The notes beneath the pieces are model-generated. The model was not told the origin of the DNA, ran no database searches, and was given only the letters and a program-made list of their open reading frames with translations. Source: DASXMT01 sp963803065 (lineage in GTDB: Bacteria; Actinomycetota; Acidimicrobiia; Acidimicrobiales; RAAP-2). From it: DNA of 64,000 nucleotides. Position 1 is the stretch's first letter. Each line of letters starts with the position of its first letter. Both the position numbers and the translations under genes were made by a program. The stretch covers positions 1-64,000 of the forward strand of contig CAWDKW010000004.1 of the NCBI GenBank assembly GCA_963803065.1, given 5' to 3'. Below are positions 1-8,986 of this stretch, piece by piece.

Positions 1-7
1 GAAGGGC

Positions 8-36
8 TTGACAATCGAAAACACGTGGGATTAAGT
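8..36 (+). promoter_or_regulatory. Candidate sigma-70-type promoter of the secreted repeat protein
   Basis: A perfect -35 hexamer TTGACA (8-13) is followed after 17 bases by a weak -10 candidate TTAAGT (31-36, 3 of 6 consensus bases). It lies about 65 bases upstream of the ATG at 102. The -35 is convincing and the -10 is not. Confidence 0.4.
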
Positions 37-101
37 CCCTCTTGCGTTCGATCCGCCGTGAAGGCTGTTTGGGTCGGCTTCAATAGAGAAGGGGGACCGG
101 C

Positions 102-1775
102 ATGGGCTACGTCGGAAAGCGACTGATTAGCTTGGCCGGCGCCATTGCCATTGCTTTTGGCGGCCTCGTCGTGGGGGCAGGGATGACTTCGACGCCCGCA
201 TCAGCCACACCATCGTGTTCTCAACCCCCATCCATCGAATGCACCTTCTCCTACACGGGGGCTATAGACAGCTTTCACGTGCCCCCCGGCGTCACCGTGG
301 TCGAAATCACCGCCTCGGGCGCACAGGGCGGAGGGGGCGTCCTCGAAGTGCCGGGAGGCAAGGGCGCCCAGATGAGAGGCTTCTTCGGCGTGACGCCGGG
401 TGAGACACTGAACGTGGTGGTCGGCGGCCAGGGAACAACGTTGAATGGCAGCGGTGGCGGCGGTGGGGCCTCCTTCGTGTACAGGAGTGCCACGTCGGCC
501 GGGTTGCTCATGGCCGCAGCCGGAGGCGGCGGCAGTGCTGGGAGCAGCCCCGGCGGCGGCGGCAGCGAGACGCCGATCGCCGGCGACGGTCAGACTCCTC
601 CAGGGGGACACTCGTGCAGCGGCGGTCCCGCTGGCCAGGGTGGTGAAGGCGGACTAGCTCCTCCCGGCTGCGTCAGCTTGAGCATTCCGGCGGCCGCCGG
701 TGGAGGTGGGCTGCTCAGTGACGGGAAGACCGAATCGGATGCCGCCGGCGGAAAGTCACTGGTCAACGGCGCTGGCGGTGGCGCTGGCGCTCCCGGCTAC
801 GGACACGGCGGTTTCGGGGGAGGCGGAGGTGCCGGCGAGAAGGCTGGTGCCGGTGGCGGTGGCCTCAACGGTGGCGGGGCAGGTGGCCTCGATTTCAGTG
901 GGGTTGCAGGTGCCGGCGGCGGGGGCGGCGGTTCCTACAACGGTGGTAACGCACAGTTCGACCAAGGTGGCGTCCAGTCCGGCAACGGAGAGGTAGTCAT
1001 CCTCTCCGAACCAGAGGTACCACCTGCTACGGCCGGCTATCGACTCGTGGCCCGTGATGGAGGTCTGTTCTCCTTCAACGCACCCTTCTATGGCTCCATG
1101 GGCGGCCAGCCTCTCAACCAACCCATGGTCGGGATGGCCTCTGATAACTCGACCGGCGGGTACTGGGAGGTCGCGTCTGACGGTGGGATCTTCGCCTTCA
1201 ACGCCCCCTTCCAGGGTTCGATGGCCGGTAAGCCCCTGAACCAACCGATCGTGGGTATGGCCTCGACTCCCGACGGCAAGGGCTACTGGGAGGTGGCCCG
1301 AGACGGTGGCATCTTCACCTTCGGTGACGCCGGATTCTTCGGCTCCGAAGGTGGGAAGCCACTGAACCAGCCGATCGTCGGGTTAGCTGCCACACCCGAC
1401 GGCAAGGGCTACTGGGAGGTGGCATCTGACGGTGGGATCTTCGCCTTCGGTGACGCCCAGTTCTATGGGTCCGCCGGGTCCCTTGCCCTCAACAAGCCAG
1501 TAGTCGGCGTGGCCTCCACCCCTGACGGCGGGGGCTACTGGCTGGCAGCCGCAGACGGTGGGATCTTCGCCTTCGGCGATGCTGGTTTCTTCGGCTCCAT
1601 GGGAGGCCAGCCCTTGAACCAGCCCATTGTCGCCATGGCCGCCGCGCATAACGGCCAGGGCTACTGGGAAGCCGCCGCAGACGGTGGGATCTTCGCCTTC
1701 GGCGGCGCTCCTTTCCTCGGCTCCATGGGTGGTCAGCCGCTCAACCAGCCCATAGTGGGGATGGCGGCAAGCTAA
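102..1775 (+). CDS. Secreted glycine-rich protein with six ~40-residue DGGIF repeats
   Basis: The protein has 557 residues. An N-terminal signal peptide (charged MGYVGKR, hydrophobic core to about residue 30, ASA-T type cleavage near 35) predicts export. Residues ~45-300 are very glycine-rich, beginning with FSYTG and VPPGVTVVEI-like beta strands and resembling bacterial glycine-rich domains related to the ALK Gly-rich fold. From ~315 to the end there are six repeats of 40-42 residues with the pattern DGGIFxFGDAxFxGSxGGxPLNxPIVGMAxTPDGxGYW; the sixth ends at the stop codon. The repeat spacing suggests small beta-propeller blades, which is inference. No LPXTG or C-terminal membrane anchor is visible, so release or non-covalent wall binding is likely. 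Ribosome-binding site AGAAGGGGG (87-95) supports the ATG. The biochemical role is unknown; adhesion or surface structure is the obvious guess. Confidence 0.8.
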   Translation: MGYVGKRLISLAGAIAIAFGGLVVGAGMTSTPASATPSCSQPPSIECTFSYTGAIDSFHVPPGVTVVEITASGAQGGGGVLEVPGGKGAQMRGFFGVTPGETLNVVVGGQGTTLNGSGGGGGASFVYRSATSAGLLMAAAGGGGSAGSSPGGGGSETPIAGDGQTPPGGHSCSGGPAGQGGEGGLAPPGCVSLSIPAAAGGGGLLSDGKTESDAAGGKSLVNGAGGGAGAPGYGHGGFGGGGGAGEKAGAGGGGLNGGGAGGLDFSGVAGAGGGGGGSYNGGNAQFDQGGVQSGNGEVVILSEPEVPPATAGYRLVARDGGLFSFNAPFYGSMGGQPLNQPMVGMASDNSTGGYWEVASDGGIFAFNAPFQGSMAGKPLNQPIVGMASTPDGKGYWEVARDGGIFTFGDAGFFGSEGGKPLNQPIVGLAATPDGKGYWEVASDGGIFAFGDAQFYGSAGSLALNKPVVGVASTPDGGGYWLAAADGGIFAFGDAGFFGSMGGQPLNQPIVAMAAAHNGQGYWEAAADGGIFAFGGAPFLGSMGGQPLNQPIVGMAAS

Positions 1776-2065
1776 CTCGAATTTGGCGAGATCTCGAATT
1801 GGCGCGCGTCTCGAGTTCGGTGTTCCACGGTCGGGATCGGTCTCGTCCCACCTGTTGGGCTTCGTGCGCCTCACGAAGCCGTAACGAGCCGAAGCATCTG
1901 CCCAAAGAAACCGATGCTCAGTCGGGCCCGGACACGGCCACCTGGGGCGGCAGACGCGTCCGCTGTTGCCAGCCCGAGATTCACACCAGCACCCTCGATC
2001 CCGGCGCCCGACGCAGCTCCGTGGCTGTAGGGTCGGCGGGTCCGCTGGGTGCGACGGAGGAGCTG
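1776..2065. other. Intergenic region with three 17-bp-spaced CTCGA motifs
   Basis: I see no convincing gene in this 290-base stretch. An open frame runs through it into the enoyl-CoA isomerase gene, but its composition has no recognisable domain. Directly after the stop codon of the secreted protein the motifs CTCGAATTTGGCG (1776), CTCGAATTGGCG (1793) and CTCGAGTTCGG (1810) recur with an exact 17-base period. Confidence 0.5.
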
Positions 2066-2893
2066 ATGAGCGAGGACGGACTGTTGTTGCAGTCGGAGGA
2101 TCAAGGCCGAGTGAGGGTCCTCACGCTCCGCCGGGAGGACGCACTGAACGCGTTCAACGAGGCTCTGTACGACGCCCTAGCGGAGGCCCTCATCGATTCC
2201 GCGGCGTCGCCAGGGGTCGCGGTGGTGGTGCTGACCGGCTCCGGACGGGCTTTCTCAACTGGGACCGATGTTCGCGAGATGGCGACGAGAGCCACCGACC
2301 CCGGCTTCGTTCCCGGCCAGCACGGCTTCCCCGGGCTGATCGACCAGCTGGCGGCGTTCCCCAAGCCGCTGGTCTGCGCGGTCAACGGGATGGCTCTCGG
2401 CGTGGGCGCCACGCTCCTCGGCTACGCCGACTTGGTGCTCATGTCGACCGAGGCGCGGGTGCGGTGCCCGTTCACGGATCTGGCCGTGGCGCCGGAGGCC
2501 GCAAGCAGTTACCTGTTGCCCCTGTTGCTGGGCCGTCAGGACGCCACATGGATGCTGATGAGCTCCGAGTGGTTCAGCGCCGAGGAGTGTGTCGAGATGG
2601 GTCTGGCCTGGCGACTGTGCGAGCCGTCCGACCTCATGGCCGAGTCGCTTCGGGTGGCCCGCCACTTGGCGGCCAAGCCGCTTGCGTCGCTGGTCGAGAC
2701 CAAGCGGACCATCGTCGCCGGACACCGGGAAGCCATCGCCGCGGCCCGTCGGCGCGAGGACAAGGCCTTCGGGCGTCTGCTCGGTGAGCCCGCCAACTTG
2801 GAGGCCTTCGCAGCGCTGGCCGATCGGCGCCCTCCCGAGTTCGAGAGGGTCGACGCCGAGCACCCGATCGACGTGGTCCGGCACTCGGAATGA
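2066..2893 (+). CDS. Enoyl-CoA hydratase/isomerase family protein, ECI2 (PECI)-like
   Basis: A 275-residue crotonase-fold enzyme acting on acyl-CoA substrates in the cytoplasm. The fold shows in the N-terminal VRVLTLRRED-NAFN strand, the first oxyanion segment SGRAFSTGTDVREM (~residues 58-70) and the second segment AVNGMALGVGATLL (~105-120). The segment PFTDLAVAPEAASSYLLP (~138-155) carries the PE-x-x-SS signature of delta3-delta2-enoyl-CoA isomerases, in which the Glu is the catalytic base, so isomerase is favoured over hydratase. The ATG at 2066 is preceded by GGAGG (2056-2060); the frame is open further upstream but that part has no homology-like content. The CoA-transferase downstream on the same strand fits a fatty-acid or terpenoid CoA-ester pathway. 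Confidence 0.8.
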   Translation: MSEDGLLLQSEDQGRVRVLTLRREDALNAFNEALYDALAEALIDSAASPGVAVVVLTGSGRAFSTGTDVREMATRATDPGFVPGQHGFPGLIDQLAAFPKPLVCAVNGMALGVGATLLGYADLVLMSTEARVRCPFTDLAVAPEAASSYLLPLLLGRQDATWMLMSSEWFSAEECVEMGLAWRLCEPSDLMAESLRVARHLAAKPLASLVETKRTIVAGHREAIAAARRREDKAFGRLLGEPANLEAFAALADRRPPEFERVDAEHPIDVVRHSE

Positions 2894-3015
2894 GCGCTCA
2901 GTCCGGGGGACCAGGGAGTCCGCACGCATCGCTACCGCGCCTTCACCTCCGGTCCCCTCGGTCGGCTGTGTAAGACTGCATGACTGCGCATCGAGCTGCA
3001 CTTGAGGAGGTGCCC

Positions 3016-5370
3016 ATGGCCATCGATGCGCTCGATGGGTACACCGTGGTGGAGTTGACGGCCGGCGTTGCCGGGGCGTATGCGACGAAGCTCTTCGCTG
3101 ACGCGGGAGCCGACGTCGTCGTCATCGAGCCGGTCGATGGGTCGCCGCTGCGCAGGACCACGCGTTCTGGACAGCTGCCGGAGGGCGCCCCGGACGGGCC
3201 GCTGTTCCGCTGGCTGGCCGCGGGTAAGCGCTGCGCAGTCGGGGATCTCACTGACCCGACGGTCCGTCACCTCGTGCGCTCCGCCCACGTGGTCGTCGCC
3301 GATCTCCCCTCGGGGCCACTCGAGGAAGCCGGGCTGCTGCCTCGACCGACCAACGTCGTCGTGACGATCTCGCCCTACGGCCGTGGGCCGCTCGAGGATT
3401 CACCCGGGAACGACTTCACCGCCCAGGCGATCAGCGGCTCGATCGCCGGCCGGGGCCGGCCGGATCGGGAACCGATCTATGCGGCCGGACGCCTCTCCGA
3501 ACTGGCCGCGGGTGTGTTCGCGGCTCCAGCCGCACTGGCCGCGGCGCGGCACCTTCGTCGTACCGGCGTCGGCGCGCACATCGATGTGTCCGGTGCGGAG
3601 GCGGCCCTGATCGCCACGAACTTGTTCCAGGACCTGATGTACCGGATGATCGGTGGTGTTCCTCCGGGGCCGGGACGCACGATCATGTTCCCAGGCATCG
3701 AAGCGACGGCCGACGGGTGGATCGGGCTGAACACTAACTCCGCCCAAAAGCTCGAGGACCTGATCCGGCTCATTGGTCGAGCGGATCTCCTGGGCGATAC
3801 CGATGTTCGGTTCGACCCGGTGCGCAAGGCGGAGTTCGAGCGCAGCACCAGGTCGTGGCTCCTGGAGCACACGACGGCCGAGGTGCTGGAGCTGGCGACC
3901 GGGTTGCGGATCCCGGTGGCGCCGATCGGCAACGGGAAGCTGCTTCCTGGCCTCGACCACCTCGCCGAGCGCGGCGTCTTCCTCAGCGAGCCCTACACGC
4001 TCACCGCCCCTCGTCCGCCCTACGCCATCGACGGCCGTCGTCCTGCTGCCCGGCATCCGGCTCCGACACGGGCGGAGCGGACTTCGCCCGTGGTGCCGGC
4101 GGAGACAGCACGCCGACCGGGTGCGGACGCACCCGAAGCAGGCGATCTCCCGCTGGCGGGTCTCAAGGTCCTCGACGCCACCGCATGGTGGGCCGGTCCG
4201 AGCTCGACGCAGCTGCTGGCCGCCCTCGGCGCAGACGTGGTGCATCTCGAGTCGATCCAGGTGATCGATGGCATGCGGCCGGCTGCCGCTCAGCCGTTCG
4301 CCTCACTCGACGAGTGGTGGGAGCGGAGCTGCTTCTTCTTGAGCATCAACACCAACAAGCGCGGCGTCACCCTCGATCTTGGCTCTGCGCGAGGGCGTGA
4401 GCTCTTTCTCGGGCTCGTCGCCTGGGCGGATGTGATGGTCGAGAACTACACCCCGCGGGTGATGGAGAACTGGGGTCTGGGCTGGGAGCGGCTCAAGCAG
4501 GTCAACCCTCGTCTCGTCATGTGCCGGATGCCGGCGTTCGGGCTCGACGGGCCGTGGCGCGACCTCGTGGGCTTCGCCCAGACCGTGGAGCAGGTATCGG
4601 GCCTGTCGTGGGCGACCGGTTACCGGGACGGGCCTCCCGTCATGCCGAACGGTCCCTGTGATCCGCTCGGGGGGATGCACGCGGCCTTCGCCATCCTCAC
4701 CGCACTCCAGCAGCGTGACACCACCGGCGTCGGGTGCATGATCGAGGCACCACTGGTCGAGAGCGCGCTGAACCTGGCCGCCGAGGAGGTCCTGGAGTTC
4801 AGTGCCTTCGGACGCGTCGGTGAGCGGCTCGGCAACCGGTGCCGGGAGAGGGCTCCGCAAGGCGTCTACCCTTGCGAAGGCGACGAGCGCTGGATCGCGT
4901 TGTCGGTCGAGGACGACCAATGGCCTGCACTGGTGGACCTGCTCGGGGCGCCCGAGTGGGCGCGGGATCCAGCGCTGTCGACCGTCGCCGGCCGCTTCGA
5001 TGCCCACGATCGCCTTGACCAGCACCTCGGCGATTGGTTCCGGGCCCAGGAGCGCGACGACGTCGTCGAGCGGCTGCGTGCAGCTGGCGTCGCCGCAGCA
5101 CCGGTGGTCGACAACCGCGACGTGGTGACCCAGCCGGTCTTCGAGGCCCGCGGCTTCGCTGAGTGGTCCGACCACCCGGTCGCCGGCCGCATCCCCGTCA
5201 CCACCCTGCCCTACCGCTGGTCGGGGATCGACCGCTGGATCCGCTCTCCGGCGCCGACGCTCGGACAGCACAACCACGAGGTGCTGTCGTCCGTGCTCGG
5301 ACTCGACGAGGTCGAGATCGAGCGGCTCGAGGCGCAGGGCGTGATCGGGACGCGCCCGGCCGGGCTGTAG
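3016..5370 (+). CDS. Fused two-domain class III CoA-transferase (CaiB/BaiF)
   Basis: At 784 residues this is twice the usual ~400 of class III CoA-transferases and contains two copies of the fold. Half 1 (~1-365) begins with GYTVVELTAGVAGAYATKLFADAGADVVVIEP. Half 2 (~385-784) begins with LAGLKVLDATAWWAGPSSTQLLAALGADVVHLE. In half 2 the catalytic Asp is present in GPCDPLGGMHAAF; the aligned place in half 1 reads GRLSELAAGVF, so the first half probably lacks the nucleophile and acts as structural partner. Class III enzymes move CoA between carboxylic acids through an Asp-CoA intermediate; the substrate here is unknown. Ribosome-binding site AGGAGG (3005-3010) fixes the ATG. It lies 122 bases after the isomerase gene on the same strand, possibly one operon. 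Confidence 0.85.
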   Translation: MAIDALDGYTVVELTAGVAGAYATKLFADAGADVVVIEPVDGSPLRRTTRSGQLPEGAPDGPLFRWLAAGKRCAVGDLTDPTVRHLVRSAHVVVADLPSGPLEEAGLLPRPTNVVVTISPYGRGPLEDSPGNDFTAQAISGSIAGRGRPDREPIYAAGRLSELAAGVFAAPAALAAARHLRRTGVGAHIDVSGAEAALIATNLFQDLMYRMIGGVPPGPGRTIMFPGIEATADGWIGLNTNSAQKLEDLIRLIGRADLLGDTDVRFDPVRKAEFERSTRSWLLEHTTAEVLELATGLRIPVAPIGNGKLLPGLDHLAERGVFLSEPYTLTAPRPPYAIDGRRPAARHPAPTRAERTSPVVPAETARRPGADAPEAGDLPLAGLKVLDATAWWAGPSSTQLLAALGADVVHLESIQVIDGMRPAAAQPFASLDEWWERSCFFLSINTNKRGVTLDLGSARGRELFLGLVAWADVMVENYTPRVMENWGLGWERLKQVNPRLVMCRMPAFGLDGPWRDLVGFAQTVEQVSGLSWATGYRDGPPVMPNGPCDPLGGMHAAFAILTALQQRDTTGVGCMIEAPLVESALNLAAEEVLEFSAFGRVGERLGNRCRERAPQGVYPCEGDERWIALSVEDDQWPALVDLLGAPEWARDPALSTVAGRFDAHDRLDQHLGDWFRAQERDDVVERLRAAGVAAAPVVDNRDVVTQPVFEARGFAEWSDHPVAGRIPVTTLPYRWSGIDRWIRSPAPTLGQHNHEVLSSVLGLDEVEIERLEAQGVIGTRPAGL

Positions 5371-5437
5371 CGGCTTCCGGAGACCCCAAACGTGCGAGGG
5401 AAACGAGGCACTGGACGAAGAGAAGGGGGATGAGCTG

Positions 5438-6868
5438 CTACTTGGCCGGTGTGATCGCTGACGGGGGTGGAATGACACCTGGGCCCGACGTCAGGCATCC
5501 GGCCAATGCAGCCGCATCAGCCGGAGCGGGAAGCTTGGGCGGATGGAGAAAATGGGGCTTCGATGCGAAGTCGACCATATCCAAGAGGTTCGCCGCAGCC
5601 GCGTCCCGCCGGGTCATGGCGGGAAGGTTCCACTTCGTTTCCACCAGCTTCAGGATCGACGTGTGGTCGTAGATGACATGGGAGACGTAGTCGGCCTTGG
5701 CGTAGGGGCTGACCAAACCGGCGGGGACCCGGAACCCGTACCGATCGAAGCCGCCCTGCTGGAGAGCCCCTAGTCCCCCGGTGGCGGCAGTGATGTCCGG
5801 CGGGACAGCATCGGGGGTCACCGCCTCTGGTGGTGCGACGTGGTCGTAGTAGCCACCGTGTTCGTCGTAGGTCCACACCAACAACGTCTTCGACCATTTC
5901 GGCCCCGAAGTCACCGCGTTGACCACCGATGCGAGGAACTCGTCTCCGTATTGGATGTCCTGCGGGTCCTCCTCGGAGCTTTTGCCGAAATCGGGGTCCA
6001 CCAGGCTGAATCCAGGCAGGGTGCCGGACTTGCAGTCGGTGAAGAACTGGTCGATCTTGACCACGTTCTTCGAGATGGCGGGGTCGGTCGCCTGGTCGAT
6101 GTAGATGAAGGTAGTAGGCAGCGAGCTGTAGTAGTTCTTCCACGAGATGCTGTATTGATTGAGCGCGTTGAAGATCGTTCCGTTGGGGGGCAGCCCCTTC
6201 GGGAGGGTGTCGTTGATGAGCCCCAACGAGGTTCCCGACATCAGGTACCTTCTGTTGGGATAGGTCTGGGCCAGTACCGAACCGAAGTATCGGTCGGCGA
6301 TGGGATAGGTCCGGGCAAGACCGTTGGTGAAGGGCATATCGGCCCTGGTCCAATAGCCCATGGCCACCGGGCCTGAGGGACTGGTTACGAACCCCTGGTT
6401 CGTCCCGTTGTCGTATTGGATGTGGGATGCATTCCAATTCTGGGCTGGCTTTCCACTCAGCTGGCAGGGGGTGGGCATGTGGAAGGCGTGGACGAGGTTG
6501 CCTTGGCCGTCCGGATTGGTGGCGTTCGGCTTTCCTCCCTTGCCCAGCGTGAACCCGTCTCCCCTGCCGAGGGTGCCCAGGATGTTGTCGAACGAGTGAT
6601 TCTCGAGCATGACGACGATGATGTGGTCGAACGCGGGAAGTTGATCCGTGCCCACAGCAGCCCGGGGATTTGGCCGCGACCCGACGCCGGCAGCCCTCTT
6701 CGCCGTGGCTGTGTTTCGGGTGGCAGCTGAGACCGGCGACGAACGGAAGCCGGCTGCCGACAGAGCTGCCCCGCCGGCGACAATGGCCGATCCCAGGAAC
6801 GCTCGCCGGCTGACCGGGGATGAGACCTCACCTGCCCGATGGGAGTCTCCGTGATCTGCTGGCGCCAT
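5438..6868 (-). CDS. Tat-exported phosphoesterase (phospholipase C / acid phosphatase family)
   Basis: This 476-residue protein opens with a twin-arginine signal, SRRAFLGSAIVAGGAALSAA, at about residues 20-38, so it should be exported folded. The mature part has the family hallmark FDHIIVVMLENHSFDNILG (~80-98), which supplies metal-binding and nucleophile-region residues in bacterial phospholipase C and acid phosphatase AcpA homologues. The conserved late block TYDEHGGYYDHVAPP (~320) and a C-terminal HTSILKLVETKWNLP (~420) are also present. It probably hydrolyses phosphate esters or phospholipids outside the membrane. The GAGGGG ribosome-binding site lies just upstream of the ATG. It converges with the CoA-transferase gene. 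The family is clear; phospholipase versus phosphatase cannot be decided. Confidence 0.85.
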   Translation of the reverse strand: MAPADHGDSHRAGEVSSPVSRRAFLGSAIVAGGAALSAAGFRSSPVSAATRNTATAKRAAGVGSRPNPRAAVGTDQLPAFDHIIVVMLENHSFDNILGTLGRGDGFTLGKGGKPNATNPDGQGNLVHAFHMPTPCQLSGKPAQNWNASHIQYDNGTNQGFVTSPSGPVAMGYWTRADMPFTNGLARTYPIADRYFGSVLAQTYPNRRYLMSGTSLGLINDTLPKGLPPNGTIFNALNQYSISWKNYYSSLPTTFIYIDQATDPAISKNVVKIDQFFTDCKSGTLPGFSLVDPDFGKSSEEDPQDIQYGDEFLASVVNAVTSGPKWSKTLLVWTYDEHGGYYDHVAPPEAVTPDAVPPDITAATGGLGALQQGGFDRYGFRVPAGLVSPYAKADYVSHVIYDHTSILKLVETKWNLPAMTRRDAAAANLLDMVDFASKPHFLHPPKLPAPADAAALAGCLTSGPGVIPPPSAITPAK

Positions 6869-6960
6869 ATCGTCCCCTCTTCGTGCAGCGGCTTGCCCCG
6901 GTCGGCTCGGATCGAAGGGCCAGATGGCACTGGCACCAACGCCATCAGGACACCGGCAAT

Positions 6961-8133
6961 TTATGAACTCGTTGGCGGGACCACAACTCCTGCCATTCCG
7001 ACCAGGTCGACGATCGTCGCGTGCTCGATCATCCAGCGGCCATCGACCAGCACGGCGCGGCCCTCGCGCCCGTTGACAATGCCAATACGAGTCCCGGCGA
7101 TCTCCAGGGAGAACCAGACAACAGCCTCGTCAGGCCTCAAGAACTTGATGTGGTCCACCAGAAACCTGGCCTCGCCCTCCGGCCTTCCCGGAATCCGCCG
7201 ACCGGCCTGTTGGAGAAGTTCGGCAAGCCCTCGGCCCTCCTGGATGTTGACGAGGACCTCTCCCGTGTCGTCCCCCTCCATGTAGTGGGCATAGGCGTAT
7301 TCGATGGCTGATCGGGCTGCCGCTTCGTCCACCGGGGGTCTGCCCAGGGGGACGTGCTTGGCCCGCTGCGCCTCGAGACGCGCTTCAGGCAGGGGGGGAG
7401 GCATGCGGAGAAACTCAAGGACCTGAGGCTCCACCACAGCGTCGGGCGGTGGGACGAATCGGAAGGTCTCGTCCGGTATCGGCTGGTTGACACGCACGTC
7501 CTTGAACTCGGCGATGGCGCAAGGCTCGCCATCGACCAGGCCAACGTGTCGCAGAACCACGCCGGTTCCTACATCGAACCAGAACGTATGGTCGATGCCT
7601 CCCAGTCTCATCCCCAGCGCGATCGGCCTGTGCCCGATGCTCGTGGTGATCGATGCATCCGACCTCCAGCAAGGACGGCCGTCGACAGCATCGTCGACGG
7701 GTGTCCCGAAGCGGAGACCGCCTAACAGATGGGCCGCAGGCTCGATGAGGACCCCAACTTCGGTCTCAGCGATGACAGAATTGTCCTGGTCCATGGCCGT
7801 GACGCGATGAAGTCCGCCCGTCCATCGATCTGGGCCAACTTTCAGGTCCAACCGGTCGGCTGACTCGATCCGCCACCGCTCAGGGAGATCGAGCCAAATC
7901 CGGAAATGCTCGTCCGTTGCCTCCAGGTCAGGGCCGTTGCCGGCCGTCGCACCCCAACGCAGGGACCCAGCTCTGCTGCGGCTGAGTTCCTCGAAGGCTC
8001 GGCGTGCCCGTTCGTGGTGGGTCCATCGCCAGAGCGTCCCGGTCAGAGTCTGGACCCCGAGAGGGGCGCTGTCGATCAACTCCAGGAGGTCGCCGAGTCG
8101 GCCCATGGATGGAACACTACGGCCGCCGGTCAT
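6961..8133 (-). CDS. Uncharacterised protein with LolA/RseB-like and NTF2-like parts
   Basis: I do not recognise a named family with certainty. The 390 residues fall into two parts. Residues ~50-250 form a beta-rich region (RWRIESADRLDLKVGPDRW, FWFDVGTGVVLRHVGLVDG, DETFRFVPPPDA) whose ending resembles the LolA/RseB fold used to sense or carry lipids and lipoproteins. Residues ~290-390 (AARSAIEYAYAHYMEGDD..., DGRWMIEHATIVDLVGMAG) look like an NTF2/SnoaL-type fold. No signal peptide or membrane segment is evident, which is unusual for LolA-like proteins. Starts at 8133 (used) or 8106 are both possible; neither has a strong ribosome-binding site. It follows the ArdC-like gene by 34 bases and may be co-transcribed with it. 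Confidence 0.55.
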   Translation of the reverse strand: MTGGRSVPSMGRLGDLLELIDSAPLGVQTLTGTLWRWTHHERARRAFEELSRSRAGSLRWGATAGNGPDLEATDEHFRIWLDLPERWRIESADRLDLKVGPDRWTGGLHRVTAMDQDNSVIAETEVGVLIEPAAHLLGGLRFGTPVDDAVDGRPCWRSDASITTSIGHRPIALGMRLGGIDHTFWFDVGTGVVLRHVGLVDGEPCAIAEFKDVRVNQPIPDETFRFVPPPDAVVEPQVLEFLRMPPPLPEARLEAQRAKHVPLGRPPVDEAAARSAIEYAYAHYMEGDDTGEVLVNIQEGRGLAELLQQAGRRIPGRPEGEARFLVDHIKFLRPDEAVVWFSLEIAGTRIGIVNGREGRAVLVDGRWMIEHATIVDLVGMAGVVVPPTSS

Positions 8134-8167
8134 GAGCCGCTCTCGGGCATGCTCCGCTCCGGGTCGC

Positions 8168-8986
8168 CTACGCCGCCTCACCCTCCAGAACTTCAGTCTC
8201 GAAGGCCCGCAGGATCGTCGCGGCAGTCTTCTGGATTCGCTCGCAGGACGCCTTGATCCCTGCGATGGCCTGTTCGCCGCCACCGGACCAGGTTGCGACA
8301 TATCCGAAGGAGTAGGCGCAGCTATCGAAGCCGATCCCCCGGCAGACGACGTATGCCACCGACTCGGCCTCGAGCTCGGCGAGCGCCCGGCTGTCGAAAT
8401 GCTCGTGGAGGAGGGCATGGGCGATCTCGTGAGCCAAGGTCTTGACTTGTTGGGCGGGAGTGTTCCGCCTTTCCACCCGGATGCGGTGATCTCGGTGCGA
8501 ACAGTCGCCGTTGGTCGTGCCGTCCAACTCGCGTTGGACGACCGTGAACCCGATGCTCGCCGCGACCTCGGAGAGGATGTCGTAGGCGCCTGCCGGGTCA
8601 TCTCCATCAAGCCGGTGGCAGACAGCCGGAAGCTCTTCGCCGTCGGTCTGGGCAATGTCGAACACGGAGACGAACTTGAAGCCTCGTATGACCCGATCAT
8701 CCTCGCTGCTGTCGGCGTCAGCCTTCTTGTACGTCATCGGGGCGAGAATCCATATGGCCTTCTCTCCCTTCCGGACGACGCGGTTCATGGCCCGCCAGGC
8801 GTTGAATCCTGCAACCCGAGTCGCCGTGGCGCACTGGGCGGCGATGAGAAGTGCGTTCCCGTACGAGTAATGATGAAAGCGGCTCTGGAAGCTCAGGTAA
8901 CGCTGCCAGTCCTCGGACGTCGTGAGTTCGCTGATCCCCTTCGTCAGCGAGGCGATGAGTTCCCGGTGGCTGTTCTTGGTGGTCAT
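8168..8986 (-). CDS. ArdC-like ssDNA-binding protein with zincin peptidase motif
   Basis: The N-terminal ~110 residues match the ArdC N-terminal ssDNA-binding domain: W-x-x-YLSFQSRFHHYSYGNALLI, then ATRVAGFNAWRAMNRVV and KGEKAIWILAP. The middle carries an HEIAH zinc-peptidase motif (HExxH type, ~residue 182) followed by an Ala-Glu-Leu-Glu-Ala-Glu-Ser segment that could provide the third ligand. In plasmids ArdC proteins protect incoming DNA from restriction; chromosomal actinobacterial relatives are uncharacterised. The frame extends to a TTG at 8998, but the ATG at 8986 gives an ArdC-like start (MTTKNS). No other mobile-element gene is nearby, so this is either a domesticated or an orphan copy. 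Role in the cell unknown. Confidence 0.75.
   Translation of the reverse strand: MTTKNSHRELIASLTKGISELTTSEDWQRYLSFQSRFHHYSYGNALLIAAQCATATRVAGFNAWRAMNRVVRKGEKAIWILAPMTYKKADADSSEDDRVIRGFKFVSVFDIAQTDGEELPAVCHRLDGDDPAGAYDILSEVAASIGFTVVQRELDGTTNGDCSHRDHRIRVERRNTPAQQVKTLAHEIAHALLHEHFDSRALAELEAESVAYVVCRGIGFDSCAYSFGYVATWSGGGEQAIAGIKASCERIQKTAATILRAFETEVLEGEAA

Noticed and set aside
8168..8986. An integrated mobile element around the ArdC-like gene
   Set aside because: No integrase, transposase, relaxase, inverted repeat or target duplication is visible on either side.
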